From Chlamydia ibidis 10-1398/6 (GTDB taxonomy: Bacteria > Chlamydiota > Chlamydiia > Chlamydiales > Chlamydiaceae), in the NCBI RefSeq assembly GCF_000454725.1, contig NZ_APJW01000001.1:1-64000 (forward strand): DNA of 64,000 bases. Reading direction: 5' to 3'. The position numbers and the translations under genes were made by a program. Below, piece by piece: positions 1 through 11,451 of the stretch; positions within the stretch are counted from its first letter, which is position 1; each line of letters starts with the position of its first letter. The notes below the pieces were generated by a model. The model was given only the letters and a program-made list of their open reading frames with translations, ran no database searches and was not told the origin of the DNA.

Positions 1-1
1 T

Positions 2-559
2 GAAGTTATCCGCCCTATTCAAGATTCTGGACTAGATCTCATTCCAGCAGATACTTGGCTCGAACGTGTTGAAGTCTCCGGGAACCTAGCAGCAGATAGA
101 TATTCTCACGAACGGCTTAAACATATTCTGACACAAGTAGAAAATAGTTACGACTACGTAATCATTGATACGCCTCCTTCTTTATGCTGGCTTACAGAAT
201 CTGCTTTAATTGCAGCTCAACATGCTTTGATATGTGCTACTCCTGAATTTTATAGTGTAAAAGGTCTCGAACGACTCTCAGCCTTTATCCAGGGCATTTC
301 TTCGCGTCATCCCTTAAATATTTTGGGTGTTACCCTATCATTTTGGAATTATCGCGGGAAAAATAACGCAGCATTTTCAGAATTAATTCAAAAAACCTTC
401 CCAGGTAAATTACTAAACACAAAAATACGACGTGATATAACTATTTCTGAAGCTGCAATCCATGGAAAACCTGTTTTTTCTACTGCGCCATCAGCACGAG
501 CTTCAGAAGACTACTTTAATTTGACTAAAGAATTGTTAATTTTATTAAGGGATATTTAG
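2..559 (+). CDS. ParA/MinD-family ATPase, C-terminal part (start outside window)
   Basis: The reading frame is open from base 2, so 185 C-terminal residues are visible and the start lies upstream. The segment YVIIDTPPS (about nt 155-181) is the Walker B/switch region of ParA-type P-loop ATPases. This family drives plasmid or chromosome partition by ATP-dependent DNA binding. The gene ends 4 nt before a pGP6-D-like gene, the same order as pgp5 (ParA) and pgp6 on the chlamydial plasmid, so this looks like the chromosomal counterpart (CT582 family, recalled). The Walker A motif is off-window, so catalytic integrity cannot be judged. It is probably the head of an operon running through uvrB. Confidence 0.9.
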   Translation, partial: EVIRPIQDSGLDLIPADTWLERVEVSGNLAADRYSHERLKHILTQVENSYDYVIIDTPPSLCWLTESALIAAQHALICATPEFYSVKGLERLSAFIQGISSRHPLNILGVTLSFWNYRGKNNAAFSELIQKTFPGKLLNTKIRRDITISEAAIHGKPVFSTAPSARASEDYFNLTKELLILLRDI

Positions 560-563
560 TCCT

Positions 564-1310
564 ATGGGCAATTTAAAAACGCTATTAGAAAGTCGTTTCA
601 AAAAAAATACCCAAGATAAAATGGAATCATTGGCGCGTAAGCGAATGGAAGGAGATCTGTCACCGTTTGCTCATAATTTTTCCAATTTAAGGTTATCGAA
701 AAAAGAAGAAGAGAAGTTCCGAAATTTGCTCCAACACTATACCTGTGAGGGTGAAGTTTCAGAAGAAGACTTGCGAAGTTTGTGTAGTTTATCTGCTCAA
801 ATCAAACAAATCCACCATCAAGCTGTTCTACTTCACGGCGAGCGAATTAAAAAAGTGCGAGATCTATTAAAAAGTTACCGGGAGGGGGCTTTTTCTTCAT
901 GGCTACTCCTTACGTACGGCAATCGACAAACTCCTTATAATTTTTTGGTCTACTATGAGCTGTTTTCTGCTTTACCTGATCCCCTAAAAATAGAGGCAGA
1001 AAAAATGCCGAGACAGGCTATATATACCCTAGCATCTCGACAAGGATCTCAGGAAAAAAAAGAAGCAATTATTCGCAATTATCAAGGGGAAAGTAAGGGA
1101 GAACTTCTAAATATCATTAGGAAGGAATTTCCATTGACTTCGGAGGATCAAAGACAAACTTCTCCCGCGAGGCAAGCATTAGCATTACTTACTAAGGGTT
1201 CACAATTACTAAGAAAGTGTCCCGAGCTGTCTTCAGAAGAATTGATCTCTTTGGAAAAATTGATTAAAAAACTACAAAAAGCTAAAAGTAATTTCTTCCC
1301 CAACGCATAA
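564..1310 (+). CDS. pGP6-D-like protein (chromosomal paralogue of a plasmid gene)
   Basis: This codes for 248 residues, highly charged and mostly helical, with no signal peptide or membrane segment. I recognise it as the CT583 family, related to virulence-plasmid protein pGP6-D, by its overall sequence and its position directly after a parA gene. The molecular function is unknown. The C-terminus is Lys-rich (ELISLEKLIKKLQKAKSN). It starts 4 nt after parA and ends 11 nt before the next gene, so the three are probably co-transcribed. Family assignment is inferred from context plus remembered similarity. Confidence 0.85.
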   Translation: MGNLKTLLESRFKKNTQDKMESLARKRMEGDLSPFAHNFSNLRLSKKEEEKFRNLLQHYTCEGEVSEEDLRSLCSLSAQIKQIHHQAVLLHGERIKKVRDLLKSYREGAFSSWLLLTYGNRQTPYNFLVYYELFSALPDPLKIEAEKMPRQAIYTLASRQGSQEKKEAIIRNYQGESKGELLNIIRKEFPLTSEDQRQTSPARQALALLTKGSQLLRKCPELSSEELISLEKLIKKLQKAKSNFFPNA

Positions 1311-1321
1311 GGTGTAATATT

Positions 1322-1873
1322 ATGGCAGCGAAGTCACAAACGTTAGAAATTAATGATAACGTATTTCTTGTTCTTGAAGGAAACCTAAAACGCATTTTTG
1401 CTACTCCCATTGGTTACACCACATTTCGAGAATTTCAAAATGTCGTTTTCAACTGTTCCGATGATCAACAGGAGCATGCTACTTTCTTTTTTGAAATGTT
1501 AATCAATGGTAGGCTAACTCACGAATTACCAGCGGAGCAAAAACAAGCTTGTCAAAGTCTAATTGCGGAATTTATGATGCCGATTCGTGTCGCAAAGGAT
1601 GTTCACGAGCGCGGAGAGTTTATCAATTTCATCACGTCTGATATGCTCACGCAACAAGAGCGCTGTGTCTTTCTAAATAGGTTATCACGAGTTGATGGGC
1701 AAGAGTTCCTTTTAATGACGGATGTACAGAATACGTGTCATTTAATTCGCCATTTGCTTGCTCGTCTTTTGGAAGCCCAAAAGAATCCTGTAGGCGAGAA
1801 AAATCTCCAAGAAATTCAAGAAGACGTGTTATCCTTGAAGCATCATTTTGAAGAACTAGAAAAATCTCTGTAA
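1322..1873 (+). CDS. CT584-family conserved chlamydial protein
   Basis: This is a soluble protein of 183 residues without signal peptide or membrane span. It matches what I recall of the CT584/Cpn0803 family, which is restricted to Chlamydiaceae. Members have been crystallised as oligomers and proposed, without firm proof, to be linked to the type III secretion apparatus. Nothing in the sequence reveals a catalytic motif. The C-terminal third is predicted helical and acidic. It lies 11 nt after the pGP6-D-like gene and 11 nt before trpS, supporting one operon. Confidence 0.88.
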   Translation: MAAKSQTLEINDNVFLVLEGNLKRIFATPIGYTTFREFQNVVFNCSDDQQEHATFFFEMLINGRLTHELPAEQKQACQSLIAEFMMPIRVAKDVHERGEFINFITSDMLTQQERCVFLNRLSRVDGQEFLLMTDVQNTCHLIRHLLARLLEAQKNPVGEKNLQEIQEDVLSLKHHFEELEKSL

Positions 1874-1884
1874 TCATTGGATTT

Positions 1885-2919
1885 ATGAGTAAGAAAAAGC
1901 GCGTACTTACGGGAGATCGACCAACAGGAAAGTTACATCTTGGCCATTGGGTCGGTTCTATAAAGAACCGCTTAGATTTACAGAATAATCCTAATTATGA
2001 TTGTTTCTTCATCATTGCAGATCTCCACACGTTAACTACAAAAATTCGCAAGGAAGAAGTCTTAGACGTTGATAATAATGTTTATGAAGTTCTTGCGGAT
2101 TGGTTGAGTGTGGGGATCAATCCTAAGCTGTCTACAATTTATCTGCAGTCCGCCGTCCCACAAATTTACGAACTTCACCTCTTATTCTCCATGCTAATCT
2201 CAGTCAATAGAGTAATGGGAATTCCTAGTTTGAAGGAAATGGCTCGTAATGCCTCTATAGAAGAAGGGGGGTTGTCGTATGGACTAATTGGTTATCCTGT
2301 ACTGCAGAGTGCTGATATTCTTCTTAGCAAAGCCCAACTAGTTCCTGTTGGTAAAGATAATGAATCGCATATTGAACTAACTCGGGATATTGCCAGAAAT
2401 TTTAATCGATTATATGGAGAAACTTTTCCAGAACCTGATGTCTTACAGGGTGATTTGACATCCCTAGTAGGAATCGATGGGCAAGGGAAAATGAGTAAGT
2501 CGGCTAATAACGCCATTTATTTATCTGATGATGATGATGTGATTAGGGATAAGGTTCGTAAAATGTATACAGATCCTAATCGTATACGTGCTACCACTCC
2601 AGGAAGAGTTGAAGGAAACCCATTATTCATTTATCACGATATTTTCAATCCCCATAAAGAAGAGGTTGAGGAATTTAAAACCAGATATCGTCAGGGCTGC
2701 ATAAAAGATGTAGAAGTTAAGGCACGCCTTGCAGAAGAACTCATACTTTTCCTTAAGCCTTTTAAAGAAAAACGCACAGAGTTATTAGCACAACCACATC
2801 TTTTACAAGAAGCCTTACAAGAGGGAACTGAGAAGATGCGTGCAGTAGCAAAAACAACGATGGAAGAAGTGCATCATGCTGTTGGTTTAAGCCGCAAATG
2901 GCGTTCTCTCCTTAAATAA
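1885..2919 (+). CDS. trpS: Tryptophan--tRNA ligase
   Basis: Class I aminoacyl-tRNA synthetase charging tRNA-Trp in the cytoplasm. The 344-residue length is normal for bacterial TrpRS. The signature HIGH motif appears as HLGH at residues 18-21 ([13 protein letters not shown]), and the KMSKS loop is intact at 202-206 (GKMSKSANN). The start follows the CT584-like gene by 11 nt and the gene ends 12 nt before uvrB. No regulatory leader is visible between these genes, so expression probably depends on an upstream operon promoter. Confidence 0.97.
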   Translation: MSKKKRVLTGDRPTGKLHLGHWVGSIKNRLDLQNNPNYDCFFIIADLHTLTTKIRKEEVLDVDNNVYEVLADWLSVGINPKLSTIYLQSAVPQIYELHLLFSMLISVNRVMGIPSLKEMARNASIEEGGLSYGLIGYPVLQSADILLSKAQLVPVGKDNESHIELTRDIARNFNRLYGETFPEPDVLQGDLTSLVGIDGQGKMSKSANNAIYLSDDDDVIRDKVRKMYTDPNRIRATTPGRVEGNPLFIYHDIFNPHKEEVEEFKTRYRQGCIKDVEVKARLAEELILFLKPFKEKRTELLAQPHLLQEALQEGTEKMRAVAKTTMEEVHHAVGLSRKWRSLLK

Positions 2920-2931
2920 TACACAAATTGT

Positions 2932-4938
2932 ATGACCTTCCAACTACATTCTTCTTTTGATCCATGTGGCGATCAGCCTGCAGCAATCACTCGTCTTACC
3001 GAAGGGATATTTAACGGCAGTCCTGGGCAAGTTCTTCTAGGAACAACTGGGTCAGGAAAAACATTCACTATTGCTAATGTCATTGCAAATGTGAATGTGC
3101 CTACTTTAGTACTTGCACACAATAAGACCCTTGCTGCGCAACTGTATCAAGAATTTAAGGAGTTTTTTCCTTACAACGCCGTTGAATATTTTATCTCCTA
3201 CTACGACTACTATCAACCAGAAGCATACATTGCACGCAGCGATACGTATATAGAAAAAAGCTTACTGATTAATGATGAAATTGACAAACTCAGATTATCT
3301 GCAACACGTTCGATTTTAGAAAGACGCGACACACTCATCGTATCTTCCGTATCATGTATTTATGGTATTGGCTCCCCAGAAAACTATACCTCTATGGCTC
3401 TAGAATTACGTGTTGGATCCATTTATCCTAGAAATATCTTAGTCTCTCAATTGGCAAAAATGCATTATCATGCATCCCCTATTCTACAAAGAAGTACATT
3501 TCGCGAACGTGGTAGTGTAATTGACATCTTCCCAGCATATGAAACAACACAAGTTATAAGATTAGAATTTGATGACGATAGATTGGCCTCTATAGAATAT
3601 AGTGATCCTTTAACTATGATTCCGTTGTCCTCAGTTAATTCTACCACCCTATATCCTGGTTCTCACTATGTAACACCTGAAGCAATTCGAGAACAAGCTA
3701 TCCGTTCCATACGAGCTGAACTCGAAGAAAGACTTGCTTTTTTCGAAGGGCAACCAATAGAGCAGGATCGGTTATTCCAAAGGACTACCCATGATATCGA
3801 AATGATCAGAGAAATAGGTTTTTGCAAAGGGATTGAAAACTATTCTCGTCATTTTACAGGAATCCCTCCCGGTGCACCGCCTACATGTTTATTAGATTAT
3901 TTCCCTGAAGACTTCTTGTTAGTTGTTGATGAGTCTCATCAAACACTTCCTCAAATTCGTGCTATGTATCGCGGAGATAGATCAAGAAAAGAATCTCTTG
4001 TTGCTTATGGATTTCGATTACCATCTGCTTATGATAATAGACCTTTAACCTATGAGGAAACTCAAAAGTATTTCCGCAAAGTCATCTACGTATCGGCAAC
4101 CCCAGGAGAAACAGAAATTATAAATAGTTCTGGACGAATTGTAGAACAAATTATACGCCCAACAGGGATTCCTGACCCATTACCAGAAATTCGTCCGGCA
4201 ACAGGACAAATCGATGATCTGTTAGAAGAAATTCGTTTAAGGTTGTCAAAGGCACAAGAAAAAATTCTTGTCGTATCAATAACAAAAAGATTAGCTGAAG
4301 AAATCGCCTCTTTTCTTTCTGAGTTAGGAATATCTGTAGCTTATCTTCATTCTGGGATAGAAACTGCTGAACGCACACGCATTCTAACTGACTTACGGTT
4401 AGGAAATATCGATGTAATAATCGGTGTAAACTTATTAAGAGAAGGGCTAGATCTCCCCGAGGTATCTTTAGTTGCTATTCTAGACGCTGACAAAGAAGGC
4501 TTTTTAAGAAGCACTTCCTCCCTAATACAATTTTGTGGACGAGCTGCACGAAATATTAATGGGAAAATAATCTTTTATGCCGATCAAAAAACAAAATCTA
4601 TAGAACAAACTCTTAGAGAAACAGAACGTAGACGAAAAATCCAGCTTGCTTACAATAAAAAGCATAATATTGTCCCCAAACCTATAGTAAAACCTATTTT
4701 AGCCAATCCTATACCTTCAAAATATAGGAAAAATGCTGAAGATATATCTGAGCAACTCGCAACTCAAGAAACACTAGAACAACAGATTAGCAAATATGAA
4801 GCATTGATGCATGAAGCTGCGCAACTATTTCGTTTTGATGACGCTGCCAAATACCGTGATCTTATGAATAATGCGAAAAAACAACTTTTATACCAAGCAA
4901 CACAATCTTCCGCAGATAGTGAACCCGATATCCAATAG
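2932..4938 (+). CDS. uvrB: Excinuclease ABC subunit B
   Basis: This is the damage-verification helicase-like subunit of nucleotide excision repair, loaded by UvrA and cut-competent with UvrC. The 668 residues carry the Walker A motif GTTGSGKT at 37-44, the beta-hairpin region [10 protein letters not shown] near 90-100, helicase motif II as DESHQ near 333, motif VI with QFCGRAAR, and a C-terminal UVR domain ([21 protein letters not shown]) that contacts UvrC. Length and domain order are typical. A hairpin 39 nt downstream may end the transcript. Confidence 0.97.
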   Translation: MTFQLHSSFDPCGDQPAAITRLTEGIFNGSPGQVLLGTTGSGKTFTIANVIANVNVPTLVLAHNKTLAAQLYQEFKEFFPYNAVEYFISYYDYYQPEAYIARSDTYIEKSLLINDEIDKLRLSATRSILERRDTLIVSSVSCIYGIGSPENYTSMALELRVGSIYPRNILVSQLAKMHYHASPILQRSTFRERGSVIDIFPAYETTQVIRLEFDDDRLASIEYSDPLTMIPLSSVNSTTLYPGSHYVTPEAIREQAIRSIRAELEERLAFFEGQPIEQDRLFQRTTHDIEMIREIGFCKGIENYSRHFTGIPPGAPPTCLLDYFPEDFLLVVDESHQTLPQIRAMYRGDRSRKESLVAYGFRLPSAYDNRPLTYEETQKYFRKVIYVSATPGETEIINSSGRIVEQIIRPTGIPDPLPEIRPATGQIDDLLEEIRLRLSKAQEKILVVSITKRLAEEIASFLSELGISVAYLHSGIETAERTRILTDLRLGNIDVIIGVNLLREGLDLPEVSLVAILDADKEGFLRSTSSLIQFCGRAARNINGKIIFYADQKTKSIEQTLRETERRRKIQLAYNKKHNIVPKPIVKPILANPIPSKYRKNAEDISEQLATQETLEQQISKYEALMHEAAQLFRFDDAAKYRDLMNNAKKQLLYQATQSSADSEPDIQ

Positions 4939-4976
4939 TCAACTTGAAAAGACAGCCCAACTCTATAACACACTGT

Positions 4977-5018
4977 CCGATTCTAGTAAGAATCGGAAAT
5001 CTGTTTGCTTTTTGTCAA
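4977..5018 (+). terminator. Probable rho-independent terminator after uvrB
   Basis: A perfect 8-bp inverted repeat (CCGATTCT / AGAATCGG, 4977-4984 and 4989-4996) with a 4-nt loop is followed within 10-20 nt by T-rich sequence. It is moderately convincing because the T tract is not immediately adjacent. Confidence 0.55.
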
Positions 5019-5033
5019 ATTAGGGTCTAATAT
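5005..5033 (+). promoter_or_regulatory. Candidate sigma-66 type promoter for eno
   Basis: TTGCTT (5005-5010) and TAATAT (5028-5033) are separated by exactly 17 nt and lie about 77 nt before the enolase start. They match the -35/-10 pattern used by the main chlamydial sigma factor, although AT-rich DNA yields such matches by chance. Confidence 0.4.
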
Positions 5034-5085
5034 TTCCATTAAGTTCTCTAATAGTGGTAACTGATCCTATATAGACGAGCTTTAG

Positions 5086-6384
<1,299 letters not shown>

Positions 6385-6389
6385 ATAAA

Positions 6390-6422
6390 AAGCCTTCCTT
6401 CTCTATTGGAAGGCTTATTTCC
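6390..6422 (+). terminator. Rho-independent terminator after eno
   Basis: A perfect 9-bp stem (AAGCCTTCC / GGAAGGCTT, 6390-6398 and 6408-6416) has a 9-nt loop, an A-rich run before it and a T-rich tail. It lies 6 nt after the enolase stop codon. Confidence 0.85.
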
Positions 6423-6566
6423 TCTCATTAATTCAAAAAAGTGCACTGCTCTTTAGTATCTTACCTTAGATATAACTCCTGGATATAAAAGTATCCTTGT
6501 AAGACTAGTAAGAAATCATATAAACGTAGTTTTCAAAGCGTATTTAAAACTGCGAAATATTTAGCG

Positions 6567-8474
6567 ATGATTTCATTCACAAAAACAATAGGCTACCGAT
6601 TATGGTTGGCCTGTGTAGTTGCGATTATTCTTCCCTTAGGTTTGAACATTGTACTACTAGGGATGAAACAATACCGACATACCCTAGCTTTTGCCTCTTT
6701 AGCTTTCCAAGAAAATGCAGGATCTAAAGCGAATACTCTTTCACAAATCGCTCCTTTAAATGCTGATATCCTTTCGCTATTTACTGATGTATTAGATCTA
6801 GATGAAAGTATGATTCACTCACCGAATCTAAAGCTTAGCCAGGATATGGAAAAAATCTTTAGGTCTACTTACGAAGAAATTTCTTTGATTAATTTTTCAC
6901 CTAATGGAGACAAAATCGTTGTAGCATCTAGTGTCCCTGATAAACTAGGGAAAAATTACAACCACATTATCAACATAACTGATGAAAAAACTTTCTTAGC
7001 AACGCTTAAACAATCTAGGGATAACCATCAAATATACTCTGTCATGCAGGCGAATATCTTTGATTCTGATACTCATCAGATATTAGGTATGCTCTATACA
7101 ACATATAACATAGAAAACTTCTTAAAAGATCTTTTAATAAACACACAGTCTTATCTAACGATAAAAACTGCAATAGTATCCCCTAACGGAGTGATACTTA
7201 AAGCTGCCGATCCTGAACTTTACTTGCACTCCATTTATCCTAATACCAAACAAGGAAGCGTATGTGATATTTTTCTAAACGAAAAACCATGTTCTGGATT
7301 TGGCCTTATAAAATTTCTGAAGCTATCCCCTATTCATTTAGGGAAAGGCTTTTACTCTTTCAAAATAAATAACAAAGAAGTGTGGGGGTATCTAACTAGA
7401 GTTCCTACCATGGATTTCTCTGTATTATCATATAGCGAAAAGGATGCAATTTTTGCTCCCTTATGGAAACGGTCCTTACTATACTCAGCATATTTTCTTT
7501 GTATAGCTATTGGAAGTAGTCTCGCTTATTACGTTGCTAAAAGAATTTCTCAGCCTATCCGCAAACTAGCAACTGTTATGATACAAACAAGCCAAGATCA
7601 CCCTCAAATATACGTTGACGACTCTTTAGGATTTGAAGTTAACAGATTAGGACAAATTTTTAACGCTATGGTACGTAATCTTAATCAACAACAAATTCTG
7701 GCCCAAAAAAATTACGAGATAAAAGAAACGGCACAAAATGCCTTGTTACTCGGGGAACAAGCTCAACAACGACTCCTTCCTAATACCCTTCCGTTTTATC
7801 CTTACGTAGAACTGGCTAAAGCTTATATTCCTGCAATAACTGTTGGGGGTGATTTTTTCGATATTTTTGTCGTCGGTGACAATGATAACGCTAAATTATT
7901 TCTTGTGGTTGCTGACGCTTCTGGGAAAGGAGTCTATGCATGTGGCTACTCTCTATTCCTAAAAAACATGTTAAGAACCTTTCTGTCAGAATCATCTTCC
8001 ATAGAAAGTGCTATCAAAAAAACCTCTTCTATTTTTTATAGCAATACCGGGGATTCTGGTATGTTTGTCACTCTCTGCGTCTACTGCTATAGCTACAAAA
8101 CAAACGTTATAGAATACTACTCGTGTGGACACAATCCTGCATGCTATTTGACTCCGGATGGAGAGGTATCTTTTCTTGCACATCCTGGTATGGCTCTAGG
8201 GTTCGTAGAAAATGTTCCAGAAATATCTACTAAACAATTCCACCCACAACCTGGATCTTTAATCGTATTGTATTCTGATGGTATTACAGAAGCTAACAAT
8301 AAATATTCTGAGATGTTTGGTGAAGAACGCTTAAAGAATATTGTAAAAACTCTAACAAAGAAAAGTGCTGAAAATGCTATGCATTCCTTAATGCTTGCTG
8401 TCCATAATTTCGTAGGAAATCAGGAACAACATGATGATATTACACTAGTGATCCTTAAAATTTCAGAGTCATGA
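6567..8474 (+). CDS. rsbU: RsbU-type membrane PP2C phosphatase
   Basis: This is a SpoIIE/PP2C-family serine phosphatase of a partner-switching pathway that controls an anti-sigma network. It is a 635-residue membrane protein: first span about residues 12-32, an extracytoplasmic sensor domain, second span about 306-324, a HAMP-like linker, then the phosphatase domain from about 395. Metal-binding motifs are intact: GGDFFD at 427-432, DASGKG starting at D450, SDGITE with D571, and HDDIT with D623/D624. In C. trachomatis the homologue (CT588) is reported to bind a TCA-cycle metabolite. The next gene overlaps by 4 nt and is a degenerate paralogue, suggesting a coupled pair. Confidence 0.93.
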   Translation: MISFTKTIGYRLWLACVVAIILPLGLNIVLLGMKQYRHTLAFASLAFQENAGSKANTLSQIAPLNADILSLFTDVLDLDESMIHSPNLKLSQDMEKIFRSTYEEISLINFSPNGDKIVVASSVPDKLGKNYNHIINITDEKTFLATLKQSRDNHQIYSVMQANIFDSDTHQILGMLYTTYNIENFLKDLLINTQSYLTIKTAIVSPNGVILKAADPELYLHSIYPNTKQGSVCDIFLNEKPCSGFGLIKFLKLSPIHLGKGFYSFKINNKEVWGYLTRVPTMDFSVLSYSEKDAIFAPLWKRSLLYSAYFLCIAIGSSLAYYVAKRISQPIRKLATVMIQTSQDHPQIYVDDSLGFEVNRLGQIFNAMVRNLNQQQILAQKNYEIKETAQNALLLGEQAQQRLLPNTLPFYPYVELAKAYIPAITVGGDFFDIFVVGDNDNAKLFLVVADASGKGVYACGYSLFLKNMLRTFLSESSSIESAIKKTSSIFYSNTGDSGMFVTLCVYCYSYKTNVIEYYSCGHNPACYLTPDGEVSFLAHPGMALGFVENVPEISTKQFHPQPGSLIVLYSDGITEANNKYSEMFGEERLKNIVKTLTKKSAENAMHSLMLAVHNFVGNQEQHDDITLVILKISES

Positions 8475-10270
8475 AACAAACTTTTACTAAACGTATTTTC
8501 CTATTTCTCTCTCTGGTAATTCCTATTCCTTTAGTCTTAAATCTTATTACCCTCACTTTATTTTCCTTTTCTGCAGCAAAGAATAACTTAATTCAAAATT
8601 TACATACGCATGCCACCAATTTTAGTTTAGAGTTTGAAAAGAAACTCTTCATTCACAAAGTCTTTATGAAACGTTTAGCACATACTCTTGCGCTCAAAGG
8701 ATATGCGCATCCTAATGAGGATTTCTATGCTCAAGCATATAATGAAATTCAGACTCTTCCTACTACAGATTTCTCTCTCTGTCTGATGCCTTCAAATGGC
8801 ACATCCATCAAAACACGACTTCCAAGGCATCCGTTTATCCAGTATCTAAAAGCACATCCTGAGTTTACACAGGAACTACAAAAGAAAACTGGACAAGCCC
8901 TGTTTCTTACACTACCAAACAAATCTTCAGAACAATATCTCGTTCTAGTAGAAAATATTGATCTACAAAATATAAACATAGAAAGTACACTTCTAATAGG
9001 CTTCTATAACTTGAGTGACTTGAAAAAGGAATTATTCAAATCACTAAGCCTGAATCAAGAAGATATTTGTGTCATTGATAAAGAGAGGAACGTTATTTTT
9101 TCCTCAAACCCCATCTTTGATGCCAAAGACGTCCCAAATATAGCAAAATCTACCACACTAGAAAAATCAAAAAATTATCCACAAATCTCTGATCTATCTT
9201 CACAAGAACAAGATCTCATTTCTATTTGCATAAATAATAAAAATTACCTAGGTCTTTTCTTACATAAGCTTCCCGTACCTGACACTTACACACTATCATT
9301 GATTCCCAGATCTGCTCTACTAGCTAAAGCTATCAAATTACCTTTAAACGTAGCTTTTTTCTATACTATAGCGTTTATCCTCATGGGCATAGTGCTTACA
9401 AAAGCTAATAGAAGACTCAATCAACCGGTGCAAGAATTGACTATTTGTATGGAAGCAGCATGGCGTGGTGACCACGACGTGCGCTACGAGCCCCAACCTG
9501 ATGGTTATGAGATCAATGATTTAGGGAACATTTTCAACTGCACTCTTTTACAATTACTTAACTTAAAAGAAAAAGCTGCTATTGAACTAGCTTCAGGAGA
9601 TAAGCTGCAGAAGGAGTTAGCAATTTTAGAATCCTTACAACAGGCGCTTCTTAATCCCCCATTCCCTTCATTTCCTGGAGTACGATTCATTTCCAAACAT
9701 CTTCAAGGCAGACAGTTATCAGGACATTTTTACGGTTGGAAAACTATCAAACAAACCGAGTTAATAGGAGCTTTTGGAATAGCTGGTGATATAGGACTCC
9801 CATCTTACCTTTATGCGTTATCAGCACGCAGTTTGTTCCTAGCGTATGCCGATTCTAATTTACCTATAGAAAAAATTAGCCAATCTACATTTGATAGTTT
9901 TGAAAATACAACTGAAGGAAATGAAGCACAAATATCTATGTCATTTCTTCATTATAACATCAATGATCACCAAATTTATCTGACTCAGAAAGGTACAACC
10001 CCACCTGCAATCTTTTTAAAAAGAGAGAATAATTTATTACGGCCGCCAATACATGAACACTACAATATACACACCAATGATATTCTCATATTTGTGACAG
10101 GAAGCAGCGATTTAATTGACCAGTTCTCATTATTGCCTATAGATTCGCTTTTAAAAGATCCTTTGCAGCCCATCAATTCTACAAATTTCGTCGATTCTCT
10201 AATTGATCTAGTAACACTACAGTCGAAAACAGAAATTGATGGCACCCTGAGCTTTTTATTTTTTGATTAA
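8471..10270 (+). CDS. RsbU-like membrane protein with degenerate phosphatase domain
   Basis: The 599-residue protein repeats the RsbU architecture: N-terminal span (about 8-32), extracytoplasmic domain, second span (about 288-308), HAMP-like linker and a PP2C-like C-terminal domain. The catalytic positions are lost. RsbU GGDFFD corresponds to SGHFYG (H419), DASGKG to GIAGDIG, SDGITE to TGSSDL, and the final DDIT acidic pair is not kept. It belongs to the CT589 family (recalled). The ATG overlaps the rsbU stop by 4 nt, so translation is probably coupled. I infer a non-catalytic regulator or partner of RsbU. It overlaps the convergent small gene downstream by 4 nt. Confidence 0.88.
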   Translation: MKQTFTKRIFLFLSLVIPIPLVLNLITLTLFSFSAAKNNLIQNLHTHATNFSLEFEKKLFIHKVFMKRLAHTLALKGYAHPNEDFYAQAYNEIQTLPTTDFSLCLMPSNGTSIKTRLPRHPFIQYLKAHPEFTQELQKKTGQALFLTLPNKSSEQYLVLVENIDLQNINIESTLLIGFYNLSDLKKELFKSLSLNQEDICVIDKERNVIFSSNPIFDAKDVPNIAKSTTLEKSKNYPQISDLSSQEQDLISICINNKNYLGLFLHKLPVPDTYTLSLIPRSALLAKAIKLPLNVAFFYTIAFILMGIVLTKANRRLNQPVQELTICMEAAWRGDHDVRYEPQPDGYEINDLGNIFNCTLLQLLNLKEKAAIELASGDKLQKELAILESLQQALLNPPFPSFPGVRFISKHLQGRQLSGHFYGWKTIKQTELIGAFGIAGDIGLPSYLYALSARSLFLAYADSNLPIEKISQSTFDSFENTTEGNEAQISMSFLHYNINDHQIYLTQKGTTPPAIFLKRENNLLRPPIHEHYNIHTNDILIFVTGSSDLIDQFSLLPIDSLLKDPLQPINSTNFVDSLIDLVTLQSKTEIDGTLSFLFFD

Positions 10271-10566
10271 GTCAAGGAAACAATAGAGTTGCTACCAGCT
10301 TCCAATCCCGGATTTCTATGCGGACATACCCAAAGAAACACTGTACAGCAGGTAATGACAAGGACAAGAGATAATAAAATTAATCCCACAACAATAAAAT
10401 ACTGCGATGAATCCAATGCAAACCCTATAAGAAGAGCACATATAAACACAGGCAGCATCATATACGCATAATCAACTATGCTATGGAAAATAGTCTTATG
10501 ACCATACAGACACAAAAGGCAACTATAAGGGCATAACGATTGTATGTTATTCCGAACTACACTCAT
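10267..10566 (-). CDS. Small hypothetical membrane protein
   Basis: Two adjacent hydrophobic stretches (YMMLPVFICALLIGFAL and YFIVVGLILLSLVLVITCC) make this a likely two-span membrane protein of 99 residues from the ATG at 10566. A GTG at 10608 would add 14 residues, and neither start has a clear ribosome binding site. Its position just downstream of chxR fits the hypothetical gene CT631 of C. trachomatis (recalled). The 3' end overlaps the convergent rsbU-like gene by 4 nt. No function can be assigned. Confidence 0.6.
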   Translation of the reverse strand: MSVVRNNIQSLCPYSCLLCLYGHKTIFHSIVDYAYMMLPVFICALLIGFALDSSQYFIVVGLILLSLVLVITCCTVFLWVCPHRNPGLEAGSNSIVSLT

Positions 10567-10657
10567 TACTAACACTAAATATGACCGTCTAAGGTGGCAA
10601 CATAGCACGCCTGTTTTAATAAAAATTCAAGCAAAGAATAATAACAGGCGTTGCTAA

Positions 10658-11320
10658 TTAGAGAGCTTCTTCTGTAGAAAATAAATACCCGACTCCGCGC
10701 ACAGTCATAATCTTAGATTTATATGGGCCTAACTTTTTTCTCAAAGAAGCAATATGCACATCTACATTTCTAGGCACTATTGTTTGCACATTGCCTTTAA
10801 CCTCTTTTAGAAGGTGTTTTCTTAAGCATAAGTGTCCTCGATGCATAAGTAAATGTTTTAATATTCCAGCTTCTGAAGGAGTGAGATGTATAGTACCCTC
10901 TGGAGAATCTATTGTGAGATTTAATACATGAAATGTCCTATCCCCAAAAACAAGTGTCTCTGGAATAGTATGTTCAAAAGTGGTTTTATAACGTAAAAAT
11001 GCCCGGATCACAGCATCAAGAACTCTAGAAGTAATAGGTCTTAACAAATAAGCACTAACACCCCGATTCAATACTTGCACAATTGCTTCCTCTTCAAAAG
11101 AGTCAAACAACACAATGAGATCCGTCTGGTTAAAGAAATCTTCAGAAAAAAATTTTTCAGGAAGTAAAAGATAATCGCAGAGAATAAGGTCCGCTTCAGA
11201 AGCATCGTTAAATACTGGTGTAACAATGGTATGATACCCTGATTCTTTGACCAATTCCTTTAGCCTAGAAGATATTGACATATCTTCTGTCACAAATAAT
11301 ATAATTTTATCCTTGTGCAT
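10658..11320 (-). CDS. chxR: ChxR-type atypical OmpR-family response regulator
   Basis: A 220-residue protein with an N-terminal receiver-like domain (about 1-110) and a C-terminal winged-helix DNA-binding domain of the OmpR class (about 120-220, with NVDVHIASLRKKL and TVRGVGYLF). ChxR is a chlamydial transcription factor reported to act without phosphorylation. Here an Asp is present at residue 49 in LILCDYLLLP, but the conserved receiver Lys is Arg (R94 in LLRPI) and the usual Thr/Ser switch region reads LIVLFDSF. No histidine kinase gene is adjacent. The divergent gap to the next gene (11321-11501) is AT-rich. Confidence 0.88.
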   Translation of the reverse strand: MHKDKIILFVTEDMSISSRLKELVKESGYHTIVTPVFNDASEADLILCDYLLLPEKFFSEDFFNQTDLIVLFDSFEEEAIVQVLNRGVSAYLLRPITSRVLDAVIRAFLRYKTTFEHTIPETLVFGDRTFHVLNLTIDSPEGTIHLTPSEAGILKHLLMHRGHLCLRKHLLKEVKGNVQTIVPRNVDVHIASLRKKLGPYKSKIMTVRGVGYLFSTEEAL

Positions 11321-11451
11321 AAGCCAACAAAGTTCATTATATTATTTGTTTACCTAATACATATTCTTTTATTTTTCAAAGATCCTTTACACTTTTTGTT
11401 CCTAAAAATAATTTTGCATAAACACAAAATTATATATATATTTTAACTTCA

